64,000 nt of DNA from Numida meleagris (taxonomy: Eukaryota > Chordata > Aves > Galliformes > Numididae), in NCBI RefSeq assembly GCF_002078875.1, contig NC_034410.1, forward strand, positions 81,685,367-81,749,366. Reading direction: 5' to 3'. Position numbers and translations under genes: made by a program. Under the pieces are notes generated by a model. That model searched no databases, was not told the origin of the DNA, and saw only the letters and a program-made list of their open reading frames with translations. How positions within the stretch are numbered: the first letter of the stretch is position 1; every line of letters begins with the position of its first letter. This document shows positions 1-13,539 of this stretch, one piece after another.

Positions 1-789
1 AAGTCCTCTTTTTTCATGTTTTCTTTTATTGAGAACTCCCTTAAGTGTATTTTTTTCACATACCTGATCATGCCAAGCACATACCTGAAAATTCTTACCC
101 CGCCCTTAGAAAATTACCTAATAGTCACATGTTCTCTATGGAAACATGAGATCTGTAAAGAAACCAATACAGCTTGGCTGTTGATTTCTAGTTGGAAATG
201 TACAAATTAAGTTTGAAAACGTACTGTCAGAGTGCTCAGTTCAAGTAAATCACAGATTCTGTGACAGGGAGGGATTGTCAGAGGTTAAATACACTTTCTT
301 CTGAGTTGTATAAGTAGTGGATATGTTTCATGCAATAATTTATCCTTTAAGTAAAGCATTAAAAAAAAAGGTGAATCCACAAGGAGAAAATCATCCTGTC
401 ATGTGGGAATAAATGTTGTGTTGAGAAACAGATATATATTTGTTCTTAGTTCACTAGATTACATGCACATTAATCTTTGGACAAAGATGTTGGGGATAGC
501 CATAAGTGCATGTGTAGGTGGGATGTTCAATCTTTTATTATGTTTGGCAGTGTTAAGCTTTTGTGGGATTCACTGACTACTGAGGCTTCCCAGGAGACTA
601 CTGCCAAGTGAATGAAATTTTCAGCCAAATGGCTACCTGTCATGTTTTTAGTCCTGGTGCAGCTTAATCTCTTCTGCCCGTGTGTTACTATCAGATCTGG
701 ATTGCTCTGCTTGTGTCTTGCTCAGTGTCATGTAGCACATCTGGAAATGCTGTTGTTTGCTGAATGACAAGTCGTGTTCTTTTTTTTAG
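1..789 (+). other. FHOD3: 3' end of an intron, upstream of the first visible exon
   Basis: AT-rich intron sequence ending in a T-rich acceptor with AG at 788-789. I see no exon, RNA gene or recognisable transposon in it. Small open frames here have no recognisable content. Confidence 0.8.
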
Positions 790-901
790 TTCCGTCTGGT
801 GGTAAAGACAGCACTGAAGCTTCTGCTGGTGTTTGTGGAGTACACTGAATCCAACGCACCGCTTTTAATCCAGGCAGTATCTACAGTTGATGAAAAGAGA
901 G
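790..901 (+). CDS. FHOD3: FHOD3 exon (about human exon 7), FH3 domain
   Basis: 112-base internal exon. It follows an acceptor of seven T then AG (AG at 788-789) and ends before a strong donor, GTGAGT, at 902. It reads from its first base as [18 protein letters not shown], then the [19 protein letters not shown] segment, and leaves one base (g) of a split glycine codon. In FHOD formins this is a helical piece of the FH3/armadillo-repeat domain. That domain acts with the N-terminal GTPase-binding region in autoinhibition and targeting. The split codon is completed by the first two bases of the exon at 7261, giving the AKPWSNIM continuation expected for FHOD3. Assignment is secure from sequence wording and phase. 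The exon number is inferred. Confidence 0.96.
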
Positions 902-2321
902 GTGAGTACCCTTATTTTGGGGGTGCAAAAACCCAGCACCACTGAGAGCACGTGGCATTTTGTCATTGATGTCAGTAATTGCAGAGTTGCTGTTGTGATG
1001 TCTGCCTTATGTGCTATGCACTTGATTTCCAAATTAGAAGTGTATTTTGAATATTCATACAACTTAAGATTGTTTTGAGGAATGAATTGTAATGGAAAAG
1101 TGAGGAGGAAAAAGCTGAACCATGCTGCTTGTGATATACCGTAGTCATTGCCTCCCCTTCCCTGCACCCGCAGGCAGTGTAAGCCCCATTGCATATCCTG
1201 TCCTTGGAGGCTCCTCTGGGCCAGACTATCTTTGCACTTCCTTCTGAGAAGAAGCAGTTTGATTTAGAAAAGAAAATGATATCTAATCGGTGTAATCCCT
1301 TTGAAGACAAGGACGAGGTCAGTAATAGTACAGGCTTTATAGTAAAAGCAAAACCATCTGTTGTTACATTAAAATAAAGCCCTTGAGCAGATATTATACT
1401 ATGAAATCTGTTACCCGTCAGGCTTGTGAAAAATACTTGAATATGCATACTGTATTTTTTACAAATAAATAGAACAAAAATGTTTTTTTCTTATTCTTCC
1501 CACAAAGCTGTTGCTAAGCTCTCAGGGCACTCTGTCTTGATGCAAAACATTCCTTTGCCTCAAGGAGAGTTTTTGAGGTTGAGAGAACCATTGTTGTGGT
1601 CTCAAACACATGGAGGTTTAAAGCAAGATCCCCTCAGAGGTGCGTGCTGCCTCCATGCTGAACTTGTTTGAGCAACTTGATATGGTAAAAGTGAAATAAA
1701 AAGTTGGGGGATGGAGAGAAAGGGGGGCCCAGAATAGGAGAAAGTAGCCAGATTTTGCTTTTAACTATATAGTATGTTGAAAAGAGAATAAAAACAAACC
1801 CCAAATTGTTTCCAGTGGTAGAGGAGTAGGCAGGCATATTTCCAGAATCAGTGTAACACTTGAAATGGTGTACTCTTCAGGTTGGCTTTCAGTTTTGAAT
1901 TAAACTAATGAACCTTACAATTACATAAGCAGAAAGGTAATTACAATATTCATCTAATTGTGACTCCTGTTATTTATTTTTACAGCCATTTGTTGTATTT
2001 CCTCAGCTCTCTAAACTCCCTAGTATACTCAACATGTTCAAATTACCATCGGTCCACATGCAAGTAAATCTGATTAAAGAAAGAGAAAGTAGGACCCTGA
2101 ACAAGCCACCCTGGGCTGTGTACTCCCTTCTGTATTTGTAGAACAATATAGGCAAATATTTCCATGCCCCAAAGTAGTGAAAGTTCAGTATTGACCTAAG
2201 GTATGAATGAAGTCATGCAAACAGTTCAATAGCTGATATTAGGAGTTTGAGGAGAGGGTTTATGGGAATTCTGCCAAGGATTGGCAGAACTCTTGCAAAT
2301 AAATCAGTTATTAATATATAT

Positions 2322-2343
2322 TTTATTATTATTATTATTATTT
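2322..2343. repeat. (TTA)n microsatellite
   Basis: About seven ATT/TTA units in a row, directly after an AT-rich stretch. It is an ordinary intronic microsatellite. Confidence 0.9.
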
Positions 2344-3899
2344 AGGTAGTTATGCTTAGCTAGAAAAGGGATTTTTTTCTTCTTCTATATTTAGTTCTTT
2401 TTTCAGGTCATCAATGGAATAGCCCTCTACTTTAAGCTGTAAAAGTTCTGTATTTTAAACTACATTTATAAGTCAGTGTCTTATAACTGAAGAGTACCTA
2501 CCTTTAATGACTGATTTAATGGAGTAGAAATAAAGTGGAAGAAAAGCGATGTGCCTTTTCTTGAAACATCATCATAAATCTTGCAGGTATATATAATTAA
2601 GTTTACCACTGCTTTGAAAAAAGTCCAGTGTTTCATGTACATACAAGGTGATGAGATATGACATAATTCCTCAGCATGTGTACCACATATGATTAACATA
2701 AAGAACCCCATAATAACTCAGCCTTGTTTCAAAGTGATCCCATCTGTGGTTTCTATCTAAGAACACATCCATATGCAACCTGCAGTACAGAGATCCATGG
2801 AAGTGCCTGCTTTGCTCTCAGGTACAAACAGTTTATTACTGAGTAACTGCATGGTCCTCATCATATAGGACATAGCTTTTAGTTATACTTCCATCTAGAT
2901 TCCTCCCCTCAGCTTTTTCTCATTTTGTAGCCACAATGGAATTTGATCTCTTTTAAGTTTAAGCACATCAGGACTGTATGGGTTCTGGAAAATGGAGCTG
3001 GCATTGCTTGCTGTCTGGAGCTGTTTTATCATAAGCGTTTATTTGTACAGAAATTAAAGTCCTGTGACTGAACTGGACTCTGTAGCATTCTGTTTGTGAA
3101 TTACATTTCTGCTGCCTGACTTCTTGTTGAATTATTTGTAAATGGCGTGCATTACCAGTTCTCTACTTTTCTTTCCAGTTCACACAAAAATAGCCAGTAG
3201 CTAGGACAGCAGGCCATATGTTCACACATATTTAAATAGGCAGCAAAAAAGGATGCTGAGGTCTTTCCATCCTATGGCAACTAGACAATGAGTCTGTATG
3301 TTGGTAGTCCTCATGTATGGTTCCTGCCTGATGCAAGTTTTTTCATGCTTTATACATTGTGTTTACATCCTGTGTAGTAGCAGTGTCAAAGTTTTGGCAA
3401 AGTGAAAGGCTTTAATCTAATCTCTCTTTTTTTTTTTTTTTAATTGGCGATTCATATGAAAAAACATTTCAAGCTGAAACTGAGAAAAGGCTGACACTTA
3501 AAACAGTGGACATCTTTGTTCAATATGCTTTATTCATTTAATACATGTTAATTATTGCAATCCCACTGTTATCCATGTGTTGATGGACCATCCGTGAATG
3601 CTCAGAATGCTGTGGTAGCATTGTGGTTAAGGCTGTAACCTTCCTGACAGAGTAGCCACAATAATAGCAGGTACCAGTGAGAAACCTGCAAAATACAGTC
3701 AAGCAATTTTCATTTTACCCAGTAGAAGGCAGGAGAACACATGCAAAACTCAAGCTTTACTGTTTTACTTTAGTGAGCCTGTTTCATCTCTCCCACCAAT
3801 TAAACCACAAGTCCTGCCTGGAAGTCATAACCTTATGTGAACATCACAGTCTGCTCTCATAAAAAGAGCTTGGATGCTACACCTTCATTCTTTTATATC

Positions 3900-3975
3900 A
3901 ACATCAAATCATAGAATCATTAAGGTTGGAAAAGACCTCTAAAATTATCTAATGCAGCTGTCCACCTACCACCAG
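3900..3975 (-). mobile_element. CR1 LINE, 3'-end fragment
   Basis: The CATAGAATCAT...GGTTGGAAAAGACCTCTAAAATTATCT pattern is the reverse complement of the CR1 3' terminus, so the element points to the minus strand. CR1 is the dominant LINE of birds and usually survives as 5'-truncated 3' ends like this. The outer limit away from the terminal repeat is approximate. Confidence 0.75.
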
Positions 3976-4138
3976 TATCAAGTGGTAAAAGGCTGTAAAA
4001 TAAGTGTTTTTGACAACTGGCATGCAAAAATTCTATTTCTGCTTTTAAAAATAGATTCAGTAACATAAATACTACATTCATTTATTTTTTTTTTTTTACT
4101 AGAACCATATATTTTTAAGTATGTCAATAGCAAAAGGA

Positions 4139-4560
4139 AGACTAAGGAAAACATGGGACCACTGCTGAATGAGGTGGGTCCCCTGGTAATGGAGGGTCCT
4201 GGATCAAGGATCTGATCAGAGAACATCAAGGCCAACCTGACACACACATATCCATGGGCCCTGACAAGATGCACTCACAAGTGCTGAGGGAGCTGGCAGA
4301 AGTGATTGCCAAACTACTCTCTATCACCTTTGAAAGGCCATGGAGAATGGGAGAGATGCCTGAGGACTGGAGAAGGGCCATGTCACTCCAGTCTTCAAAA
4401 AGGGCAAGAAGAAGAAGCTGGGAAACTACAGGCCAGTCAGCCTCACCTCTGTCCCTGGAAAGGTGGTGGAACAGCTTGTTCTGGAAATCATCTCCAAGCA
4501 AGTGGAAGAGAAGAAGAAGGTTATCGGGAGTAGTCAACATGAGTTCACCAAGGGTTTTCC
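4139..4560 (+). mobile_element. CR1 LINE, ORF2 reverse-transcriptase fragment
   Basis: This is a degraded CR1 coding fragment on the + strand. It starts with a piece reading like the ENMGPLLNEVG region. A probable internal deletion follows, then the segment around MGPDKMHSQVLRELAEVI and the MPEDWRRA region. A frameshift separates that from pieces reading as GNYRPVSLTSVPGKVVEQ and the SSQHEFTKG end, in a different frame. These are characteristic non-LTR reverse transcriptase blocks. The deletion and frame change show it is not functional. It lies opposite in orientation to the CR1 3' end at 3900, so the two are separate insertions or a rearranged pair. Confidence 0.8.
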
Positions 4561-7260
4561 ATAGTTTGTTATATTCTGATCATTTTACAGATAATGTCAA
4601 GTTGTAGCTTTTAGCCCTGTGCTTCTTTCCTCAAAGGTTCCTCTCAATCTATAATTATTTATATATTTTACATCTATAATAATCATAATATTCTACAAAA
4701 TACACATATCCTTCTAAATAAGAAGTGAAGATGTGCATCATGTTTTTCATACGTCTTGTATGAGCCTCACTGTTTTACTGCAGGAACCCATGACCTTAGA
4801 AAAATCATCAATTTTTTTAATGTGTGGCTTTCCAAGGTGTTTTTCACAAAGTCTTTCTAGGCAGTTAATTCTGGAAGGTGAACAGATTTTTTTACTGAAC
4901 CATCTTATCACAAGAAAAAACATTGTCTTGGAAGTTAATTTTTTTCATGTACACTCCAGGCTACAGTCTCATCTTTAAGTGGTGACTCTCCAGGAACAAT
5001 ATATTTGGAAATCCAAACTTCAGCGCATGTGAGTGGATGAAAGAAGACACTTGCTGTAGATCTGCCCATGTCTCATGTTATCAGGATGATAGGTTGGAAA
5101 CTGTCGACTCTGATTAGTGTAAGAAGCAAGGAATATTAACCCAAGTATACCGGTGCAGTAAGTTCATGGTGCAGCTTTCAGACCAGAACTGCCTCATCCC
5201 CATATTGATGGACAGCCTTATGCTTAATCTGGTACAAATTGGAGTAGCTCTGTCAAAGTCATTGTACAGCCTGTTGTTGATACCAACTGAAATTGAATTT
5301 CAGATCAAAAGGAATTCAAATGTAAGGCTAGAAGTTAAGGTTAGTAACAGCATTCTAATTAAAGAATTCAAAGAATGGATGAACTGTTACTGGGCTTCTT
5401 TACTAGTAAATTTTCATATCATGGTCAGAAACAGAAAAGCAGTGTGGGTAGAAAAAATCTTTGTCATCCTTGCACGGAAACAGCAAGGCAGCCCTGAAAG
5501 TACTCTGTTAGGATAATGGAGAAGTATAGAAACATACAGACAAAAAAACTCAAACGTCAGGATGCTGTCTTTAGAAAATAGAATAGGATTTGTTTCACTG
5601 TGAATAATATTTGTCTGGAAAACAACGGTATATATCCCTGGAAGAACTCTCGCTGAATAATTCAGTGTGGATTAAGTAATTAATTTTTCAAATTGTTGGC
5701 AACTCACTTTTCTCCAAGTAACTTTGTTATAGATCAGACTTGCATAGTATTCCCATTTTGTTTCTCTTTTTTTCTTCCATTTCTATTTTTCACTAGAAAC
5801 CACAGGAAGGCATTTTTGTAGTAAGGATATCATTCCTACTGATCATATATCATTTGTGAGCCTAGTGAATTTGTTCCACATGTCTTTTGAACATGTACAG
5901 CACAAAATGTCTGGTAATATAGAGAAGCTGGTAAAGAGATGTCTAGTATATTCTCATTACAGCAGTATACAGGAATTAGTACTTAATCAGTAACGCACAT
6001 AAATACTTCCTGAGAGATGAGAGTGAATTCCCCCTCAGATTTTGCTTTAGATAAAGAAGCTCTGTTTTATTATTCAGTAGTGAAGATCAGAGAATGTCTC
6101 AAAAGAGTGGGGAAAAGAAAAGAGGAGAAATACTGTTATCTGTGTGTTCATTAACAGATAGTTTTTTACACAGAGCTCTGCCATTGCTTTGGAAATGGAG
6201 ATGCTTGGTTAGTAGAGATTTGATATCTGTGCAGGATGGCATATCTGCATATATGCACAATACCAGCAAAAATAAGTGCTGGCTATGATTACTGTGAGAC
6301 CAGTGCAGTGATTTAGCCTCTATGTCATTGATCAATCAGCAACAGGTTGTTGGAATGAAACATTTCCTTTTTACTGCCTGATTGTACTCAAGCTATTGTC
6401 ATCATAATTTTTGGGGGGAGATGTGATCTGTCAGAGTACTCTGCATTTCTCTATGTACTCAAAGACTGTTGCAGTTCTGCTTGTGTAGCTAATTGAGCAT
6501 CTCTAAGCTAGAGCTAGTTTTCTGATTTCACCTCCTGACCTTTAATTTCACCCCAAACAAAACACTTGTTCGTGATCTTTCATTATTTACTAGATAAAAT
6601 AACTATGGCTTTTTCTTTATTGAATTTTGCTATCTGCCTTTTAGCCAAATAAAATAGAATAGTTTTACAAGGTACTTTCCACACAAGACATTATCTTTAA
6701 TCTGCTTGGCATTTACTGCCTGACTTGTTTGGTACAATAATTTACTAAAGCCACTTGGCTTTTTGTCTTTCTCTGCCAGACTGTTTTGTTATCAGGACTT
6801 ATCTTAATGCAGTATAGCTCGGTAATATCACTAGGAATGTAAGAAACAAACTCACTGAAAGAGTAGCATATAGATTTTTGTGTAAGATTTATCTAAGCCT
6901 ATGGGAACTTATGATAGGTGTAATGAAATTCCTCCCACACAATTTTTAGAAGTTCACTGTCAGCTGAGTGGGCTAACAAAACTTCTTTCATCATCAAGGA
7001 AGATAAACTGGTACCTCTCGGAAAAATCCACACAAGATTTTAGAGAAGTCTGCCTTGGAATGCACCACAGCTGTCATTGATTGTTTTAATTCTGTTCTCC
7101 ACTAAGTAGAAGAGACTGTAGAGAAAGCAAGAGATAATGTTATCCAATTGATCTTCCACTTTGACACATCATTCCTACCTGTGCTGCCTCTTGGATAAAT
7201 GTTGCTGCAACAGCTTTCTATTTTGGTCACCCTTACCGACGTTTTCTGCTTTACCTATAG

Positions 7261-7355
7261 GAGCCAAGCCTTGGTCCAACATCATGGAGATCCTGGAGGA
7301 GAAAGATGGGGTTGATACTGAACTACTGGTTTATGCAATGACTTTGGTTAACAAG
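7261..7355 (+). CDS. FHOD3: FHOD3 exon (about human exon 8), FH3 domain
   Basis: 95-base internal exon. The acceptor AG is at 7259-7260, after CTTTACCTAT. The first two bases complete the glycine codon begun at 901. It then reads [16 protein letters not shown], followed by the [15 protein letters not shown] helix, ending on a codon boundary. The donor is GTTTGT, weaker than consensus. This is conserved FH3/armadillo-type helical sequence shared by the FHOD1 and FHOD3 family, and it should pack against the C-terminal DAD in the inhibited protein (family knowledge). No odd residue or break is seen. Confidence 0.96.
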
Positions 7356-10300
7356 GTTTGTTTCCTTCATAGCTGTAACTCATAGTAATAATATTAGTAT
7401 TTTCTGTTGCGTAATGCTGGTCTGTGAGAATATATGTCAAAGACCTGTCCCAGAGAAGTTGCAGGACCAGCTATAATCAGTACAGTCATATTACTTATGT
7501 TGCAGTCATATAGAGGCTGCAGCTAGGAGCGGAATTGCTGTTTTCCTAGTTGCTGTGCATAAACATATTATGACATGATTCTTCTCCAAGAGCTGGCACT
7601 ACAGTGCAAAGCAAAACCCAACAAACTAGCTCAACAAACTACCCGGGAAATAATGAAAGCAAGAACTTTGTGAAAAGATCATGTGCTCACAAAGGCTTGC
7701 GTCGTGCACAATTTTCCAGTTGCAGATCATTTAAATTATTTTTTTACTGTGAACCAAATACAGTAAATTAAGTGTGAGAGCTAGTAAGAGTGTTTCCACT
7801 TTAAAAAAGGAAGTATAAATGTGCTTTGATTTTTTTCTTCTTTCTTTATGTTTTCTGGTGCCCTTTATAGTAGCTTTGCAGTAAAATCAAACTTTTGAAC
7901 TATGAGGAGGTAGAAAGGCTTGTAAAAGGAAGGGAAATATTACCGTAAATACCTTAAAAATTAGTGTCTAGTCCTCAAATTCTAAACACACCTTTGGGTA
8001 ACTAAAATTAAAAGTAGATCTTTCAAAGAACACAAAAAGTCAGTGTAGTACTAGAGAATTAAAATAATTTTGTGTTCTATAATTATACTTAATAAGCTAG
8101 AGAGCTACAAAATATTATTATTATTAAAGATCCAGAGTTTGTCAGGGGATATCATAGAGCAAGATGCCAACTTTCTGTGTTCATGGCTGCATGGTTGGAG
8201 CCATGGGTTGTTTTGTGGTTTGGGGTTTTTTTAATTAAAATGGTTTCTTAATGTTTGGTATTGTCCATTCAAGGTGTCTGAGAAGGCTTGACCTTTCCTG
8301 ATGACATCTCTATTGTCACTGTCTTTTTGCTTACAGCTACTCTTGTACCTGCTTACACAGTAGTAAAGTTCCTCTTAGACTTTAAAAGAGCGTCTTGCTG
8401 AGTTGATGTACTTTTTCTGAAAGGCATCACCTGCTTGTTATGCTTATGTCTTTAGCTGCTATTAAAGCTGAGGCAACTCATTTTTAATGTTTCTGTTTTA
8501 TGCCTCATTATGTTGTATACTGATTCCTCTTTCTGAGATAGTTTTCTCTCTTTCTCTCTTTTTTACTTTTTTGTTACTTCTTAGCATCTAGCTTCAGCAG
8601 TTTTTTTCTACACATGATGTAGTTGATTCCTTTAGTCTGAGCTTTCAGTTTTCATTTAAAGCTATTTTTAGGAGGAGGTAGTTCTTTAAAAGCAAACAAA
8701 AGGAAAAAGCATCTCACAGTCAAAGGAGTTATGAAGATCAAGGAACAGAGGAATCCCACAATGCCACATGTATAATTATGATCTGGCCTATGGACAGCTT
8801 TATGATGTTTTTAATGGGATTTTTTTCATGATTATAGAGAAAACAGCAAGCAGCATGACACAGTTGTAATTTTTTTCCCCGCAGAGAATACAAAGAAGGC
8901 TCAGATGCTTTCAGGCTTTCAGCTTCTATAGGAGAGGAATTGACAAAGTTTTCGGTGCAGACGGAAACCTCATAGGGAGTATGTCTTAAGGAAGCATACT
9001 TCTCCTGCTCCTTTTTCTTTCTCCATGTATATACATTTACAGACTGCTTTCCTTCCTGCTCAGAAACTGACAGAAGAATTGCTTCAGTCCTTTTATCCTT
9101 CCTCTCAGTTTGTTGATGTATAATCAATTTATTTATGCTAACATTTCAGTAACCTTCTCCTAATTGTGGGAGATTTACACATTAATAAATTTCTACAATG
9201 AGATTGATCCCAGTGCTCCAGTATAGCTCCAGTATAACCTTTGTCATCTTCCGTATGTCTGTTAAATCTTATTCTAATCCCTACTTTCATTTTTATTGGT
9301 TGTTTCCCATGAGGCAACTTATTAGATGTTTTACTGAGGCCCAGATAGAATCCCTTTATATTTTCTTCTAGAGACACATGCATATACATACGTACATTTA
9401 TAAAACCCCTACTCATGAAATGTAGAAAGAAAATTGTATTGAATTCAATTGACTTTTCTATTTACTTCCATACTTTGTCTTCTTTTCCAAATTTGATACG
9501 AAACCGTTTTACTATTGAGATTATACCAGTAATTTTGGAGTTGTAAAATTACTGTTGACATTCCTTTTAATACTGTTTTTCTCTCGTAACAGACAATACC
9601 TTTTTTTTAAATAGGTAGATAAAATTCCATATTGCTTGCTATGTAAAAATTAATATATTTTAGTATAATCGGATTAAGCTCTGAATGTTTTTTTTTTTTT
9701 TAACAGATCCATTGCAAGACTGGAATTTAAATACCAGCTTCCAGTCCAGTGTAACCACTGAGAGCTTAGTGTGCCACCCACCAGCAGTCCAGCAGCTGCA
9801 GCTAAAAAAGTACTGTCATGGGCTAGTGTGGTGTGAGTGCAGCAGCTGGCACAACATTTTTTCTGTGACCTGCCTTAAGGACATCATAGCTGCCACACTG
9901 GAACAATGATGTTCTTACATCCTGTGTCCAACATTGGCAGCAGTATATGTTTTAGAAGTTGTGGTTCTTGGGAAAACAAATGCACAAGAGATGCTTCTTC
10001 TCATCCCAAAGCAATTGAAAACTTGGCTAATGCCCTTAAGTGTATTTATTTACTATGTAAATTTACTATTCTTTTCACCATAACATGTAAGATTTAGATA
10101 CTATCTCTCTATATAGTGTGTGGGTGCTCTACTGAAAACCAATCTGTTGGATGTTTAGTAATCAGAGCAGTACTTTTATGTTACCTGGACTTCCAAGCAA
10201 AGCATGCACACCAAACACATTTAGCTGGACTTTCTGATGTCTGTATTCTGTCTGCACCACTGCTTTATACTGTGACTGTTTCATAAATGACAAAAAATAC

Positions 10301-13300
10301 TAATTAATTTTGCTGCCTAGTATCATCCAGGGGTACAAATCTTAACAATCATAAAGGGAGCCTTTCAGTCTGAAGCTAGGAATAGGTTAGTACTAATTTC
10401 TGTCTTTGTTAAGAAACATAACTGAGGACATGCAAATATAAGATCATTTTACTGCTACCAGTTTTATGTGTCATCTGATAGGATTTATCATCTAGGAAAA
10501 TATTTGTCTTGTAATCTTTTTTTACTACCTGTACAACTTAATCAGCTTCTTCCCTTTCTTTCTATTAAGACTGTTACAGTTAGTGGGAGGTAAAATGTAT
10601 TGTTTTCACTTCAGTATAAATGTGGTTAAGAAGAAATACCAAACAAAACTCTCAGGGTAGGGTTTTGGTTTTTATTTAGTTAATTATTATAACAAGCAGA
10701 TGCTCAAGAGAGAAGCACTCAAAGTTGTGCAAGCGTTCCCATTAGGGCTTGAGAGCAACTTCCACAAGACCACTACAAACAAATTAAAAATCTTTATTCA
10801 AAGATGTTTCCTCAAACTAGAAATGGGTAAAGGCATAGGAATGATTCCTGACACTCATATTTGTTCTTCTTTGGTAGACCAGGATTCTAGAGAGTTTCAG
10901 ATTTGAAATCTCTGTTTTGCTTTAAACTAGCAGTAACAACAAAATTCTATTAATTCTGTTAAAACACACTTCTCCAAGGGGCTAAATTTAAATTCTCTGA
11001 TCAGATTTTAGTTTTTTTAAGATTCTGTCTTCAGGGTAGAAGGAAATATTTAGCATTTGTAAGAGTATTTTGATATTGGAGAATCACTTTGAACTTAACA
11101 AGGTACTTGAGAATAAGCAAAGAACGTGAAAGATCTACCCAGTTTAAGACCTCTGCTCTTCTGATTGTGCTGTACTGTTTCCTTTATATAGCCAACAAGA
11201 AAATGAGAACCCACTCTTCTAATACCACAAGCCAGCAGTCATGTATGCAGGCTCCTCAGTATTTTAATGAGTAAATAAGCAGAAGGTCTGTCCACCCTTT
11301 TGGACATAAGGCATTGCATCATACGATGCTTGAAATATGGTCAGCATAGCAGTTTGACACTCAAGTCAGCATAGTAGCTGTCTACTTCTTTTGTAAGCAA
11401 GAGAACACATCCTTTTCTCAGTATTTCCGTATCCGCATTAAAGCTACATTGAAGGTACACACTATTTTCTGCACTGTTCGGGAAAATTTAGTTCCCTCTT
11501 CTTCAGTGAGTTTTAAACAGAGGCTTCAATATTGTCCTAGATGGGCACCATTTTTTTTAATTAGAGCCTGAACATATAACCCTAACACTTCATTGGAGTT
11601 TTGTGCTAAGCATTCCTCTTACTATGAGATTTACCAGATAATCATCAGACATCAGACAATAGTTCTGTAATGACTGAATAAGGAAATGTTGTAGTTTATT
11701 AAAAAACAAAAACAAACAAACAAAACTGGCACATTTTCCAGTGTCTCATTTCACAGGCTTAAAGGGGTAGAGTACGCCAGCTGTCTATTGCTCTCTCTCA
11801 TTATTCATGTAATTCTGTGTAATTTTTCTGAATGTAAAGCTTCTTGGTATAGGGATGTGGTCCAGCGCACCTGTTCTCTTTTGCATTCTGCTGCTCAGAG
11901 CAACTTTGTGAAGGCTGTGCTCCAGAAAAACAGTATTGTCACAGCACAGTTCAATGCCATTCCATTCAGGAGAAAATGAAATTCTTTCAGGAGAGTACTG
12001 CTTCTTTTCCGTTGATCTCTCCCTTTCTCCGCTTTTGTCTCCTCTAGTAGGAGTTTAGATAAATTACTTAGCTAATTATATGGTTATGAGAGCAGAGGCT
12101 ACCTCAGCATGGGTATTTCTTTATAGTGCTAATCCAGAATAGCTGTGTTGCACTCTCTCATTTTGCAGAAATGGCTCTGGATAGACTGATTCTGTCAGTA
12201 TAGAAGGTGCCACTCTGCAAGTAGGCCACACAATATTCAGTAGTTCCTGCTCATGTTGAGCGAAACTCATTCTTCTGTGTCATATATAAAGAGCAGTTAA
12301 AAATAAGCACAAGCTGAGCAGAAAACAATAGCAAACCAAAATAGCTGGGTTTTGTGTTGACTTTGTAAATGTCTGCAGTACTGTGGTGGATGAAGTTCAC
12401 TTGTGTTCTGAACACAGTTGTCTGACACCCATGTCCTCTTGCCATGTGTCACTCCAAAGTACAGTGTTGAGTGGCTTGATTCAATCCCTACACTTCAGTG
12501 GCATACATAAAATACATGGTATACTGCAGAAAACCACCTTCCATTTCTTCTTAGTTTTCTGAGTTCACCAAATGAGAAACAACTGTGGTAGAAGTGCTTT
12601 CTCTCTTGAACATAGAGCAGGTGCCATATAAATCTCTGAGTTCAAAAAGTTTGTTTTCAATAACTATTATTATTGGCATTCTTTATTTTCTAGTGTGCTA
12701 ATGCTCCAGTGTCACTGGTATCAATTTACTCCATAATCAGGAATTTGTAAAACTTTAAACATATTGGAGTTAAGAAGTCAGCATGCCTTTAGTAATATTT
12801 TTAAAGTTGAAAGGGAAGAAAGAAGTCAATACCTCTGTAATGTAAAACAGTTTGTGGATTTGGGGGAATGACCTCTGCTGCAGGTGTTGAGGACAGTTAG
12901 GCACATGGTGCAGGATGTTTCCTGCTGTCCTGACATCACACAGCTGTGCATTCAAATTTTTCTTCTTAAGGCCAAAGTTACAGGAATCAGTAGGAAATCA
13001 GCTTCACTGGTTTTAGCTAAACCATTTTTTTTTTCTCTATTTGCTTTTATCCATGTGTTTGATGCTTCAATATTCTCTGTTCTTCAAATTTGTGCTTGAA
13101 TGAAGCCAGGAAGAATCCAACTGTGTATTTTAAAGACCCACATTTTCCATATTTTTTGTATGAAATAACAACATTGATTTGTTTTTCCAGTTATTCATTT
13201 TTCTACACAGAGCACAGAGTTGTTTGTTAAAAGCTGTGCCACTTGTTTTATATTTTTTAGTGGTGTCTCTAATCCCACATCATGGTTTTGTTTTATTGAA

Positions 13301-13395
13301 ATCATACATAGCACCACTTGCCACCCGCTTTTAAAAACCTTTGTTTAATTCTCTTCAAAATAAACAGATCTAAATGTTTTTCCTTTGATTCTTAG
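7356..13395 (+). other. FHOD3: Intron of about 6.0 kb, phase 0
   Basis: AT-rich intron with no recognisable transposon, apart from short A-rich or AAAC-type tracts (for example near 11700-11725). No exon is needed here, because LVNK joins directly to TLSGLPDQ in FHOD3. Confidence 0.8.
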
Positions 13396-13539
13396 ACGCT
13401 GTCGGGGTTGCCAGATCAAGACTCTTTCTACGATGTGGTGGACTGTCTCGAAGAGCTGGGCATTGAAGCTATTTCACAGAGACACTTGAACAAGAAAGGA
13501 ACAGACTTGGACTTAGTTGAGCAATTTAACATTTATGAG
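13396..13539 (+). CDS. FHOD3: FHOD3 exon (about human exon 9), end of FH3 domain
   Basis: 144-base exon, exactly 48 codons, between an acceptor ending CTTAG (13391-13395) and a donor GTAACA at 13540. It reads [18 protein letters not shown], then the [16 protein letters not shown] segment, then [13 protein letters not shown]. This is the last helical block of the FH3 domain. The phrase [14 protein letters not shown] is highly typical of FHOD proteins. Both ends are phase 0, so skipping would keep frame but would remove part of a folded domain. It is expected to be constitutive. Confidence 0.97.

Larger units (their letters stand above)
902..7260 (+). other. FHOD3: Intron of about 6.4 kb, phase 1
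   Basis: It contains a short (TTA)n tract at 2322-2343, a CR1 3'-end fragment near 3904 and a CR1 reverse-transcriptase fragment near 4139-4560. The rest is unremarkable AT-rich intron. The FHOD3 wording runs directly from the exon at 790 to the exon at 7261, so no exon is missing here. Confidence 0.85.

Noticed and set aside
5166..5516. 116-codon open frame in the first large intron
   Set aside because: No recognisable domain or splice context. This length is expected by chance in several kilobases of intron.
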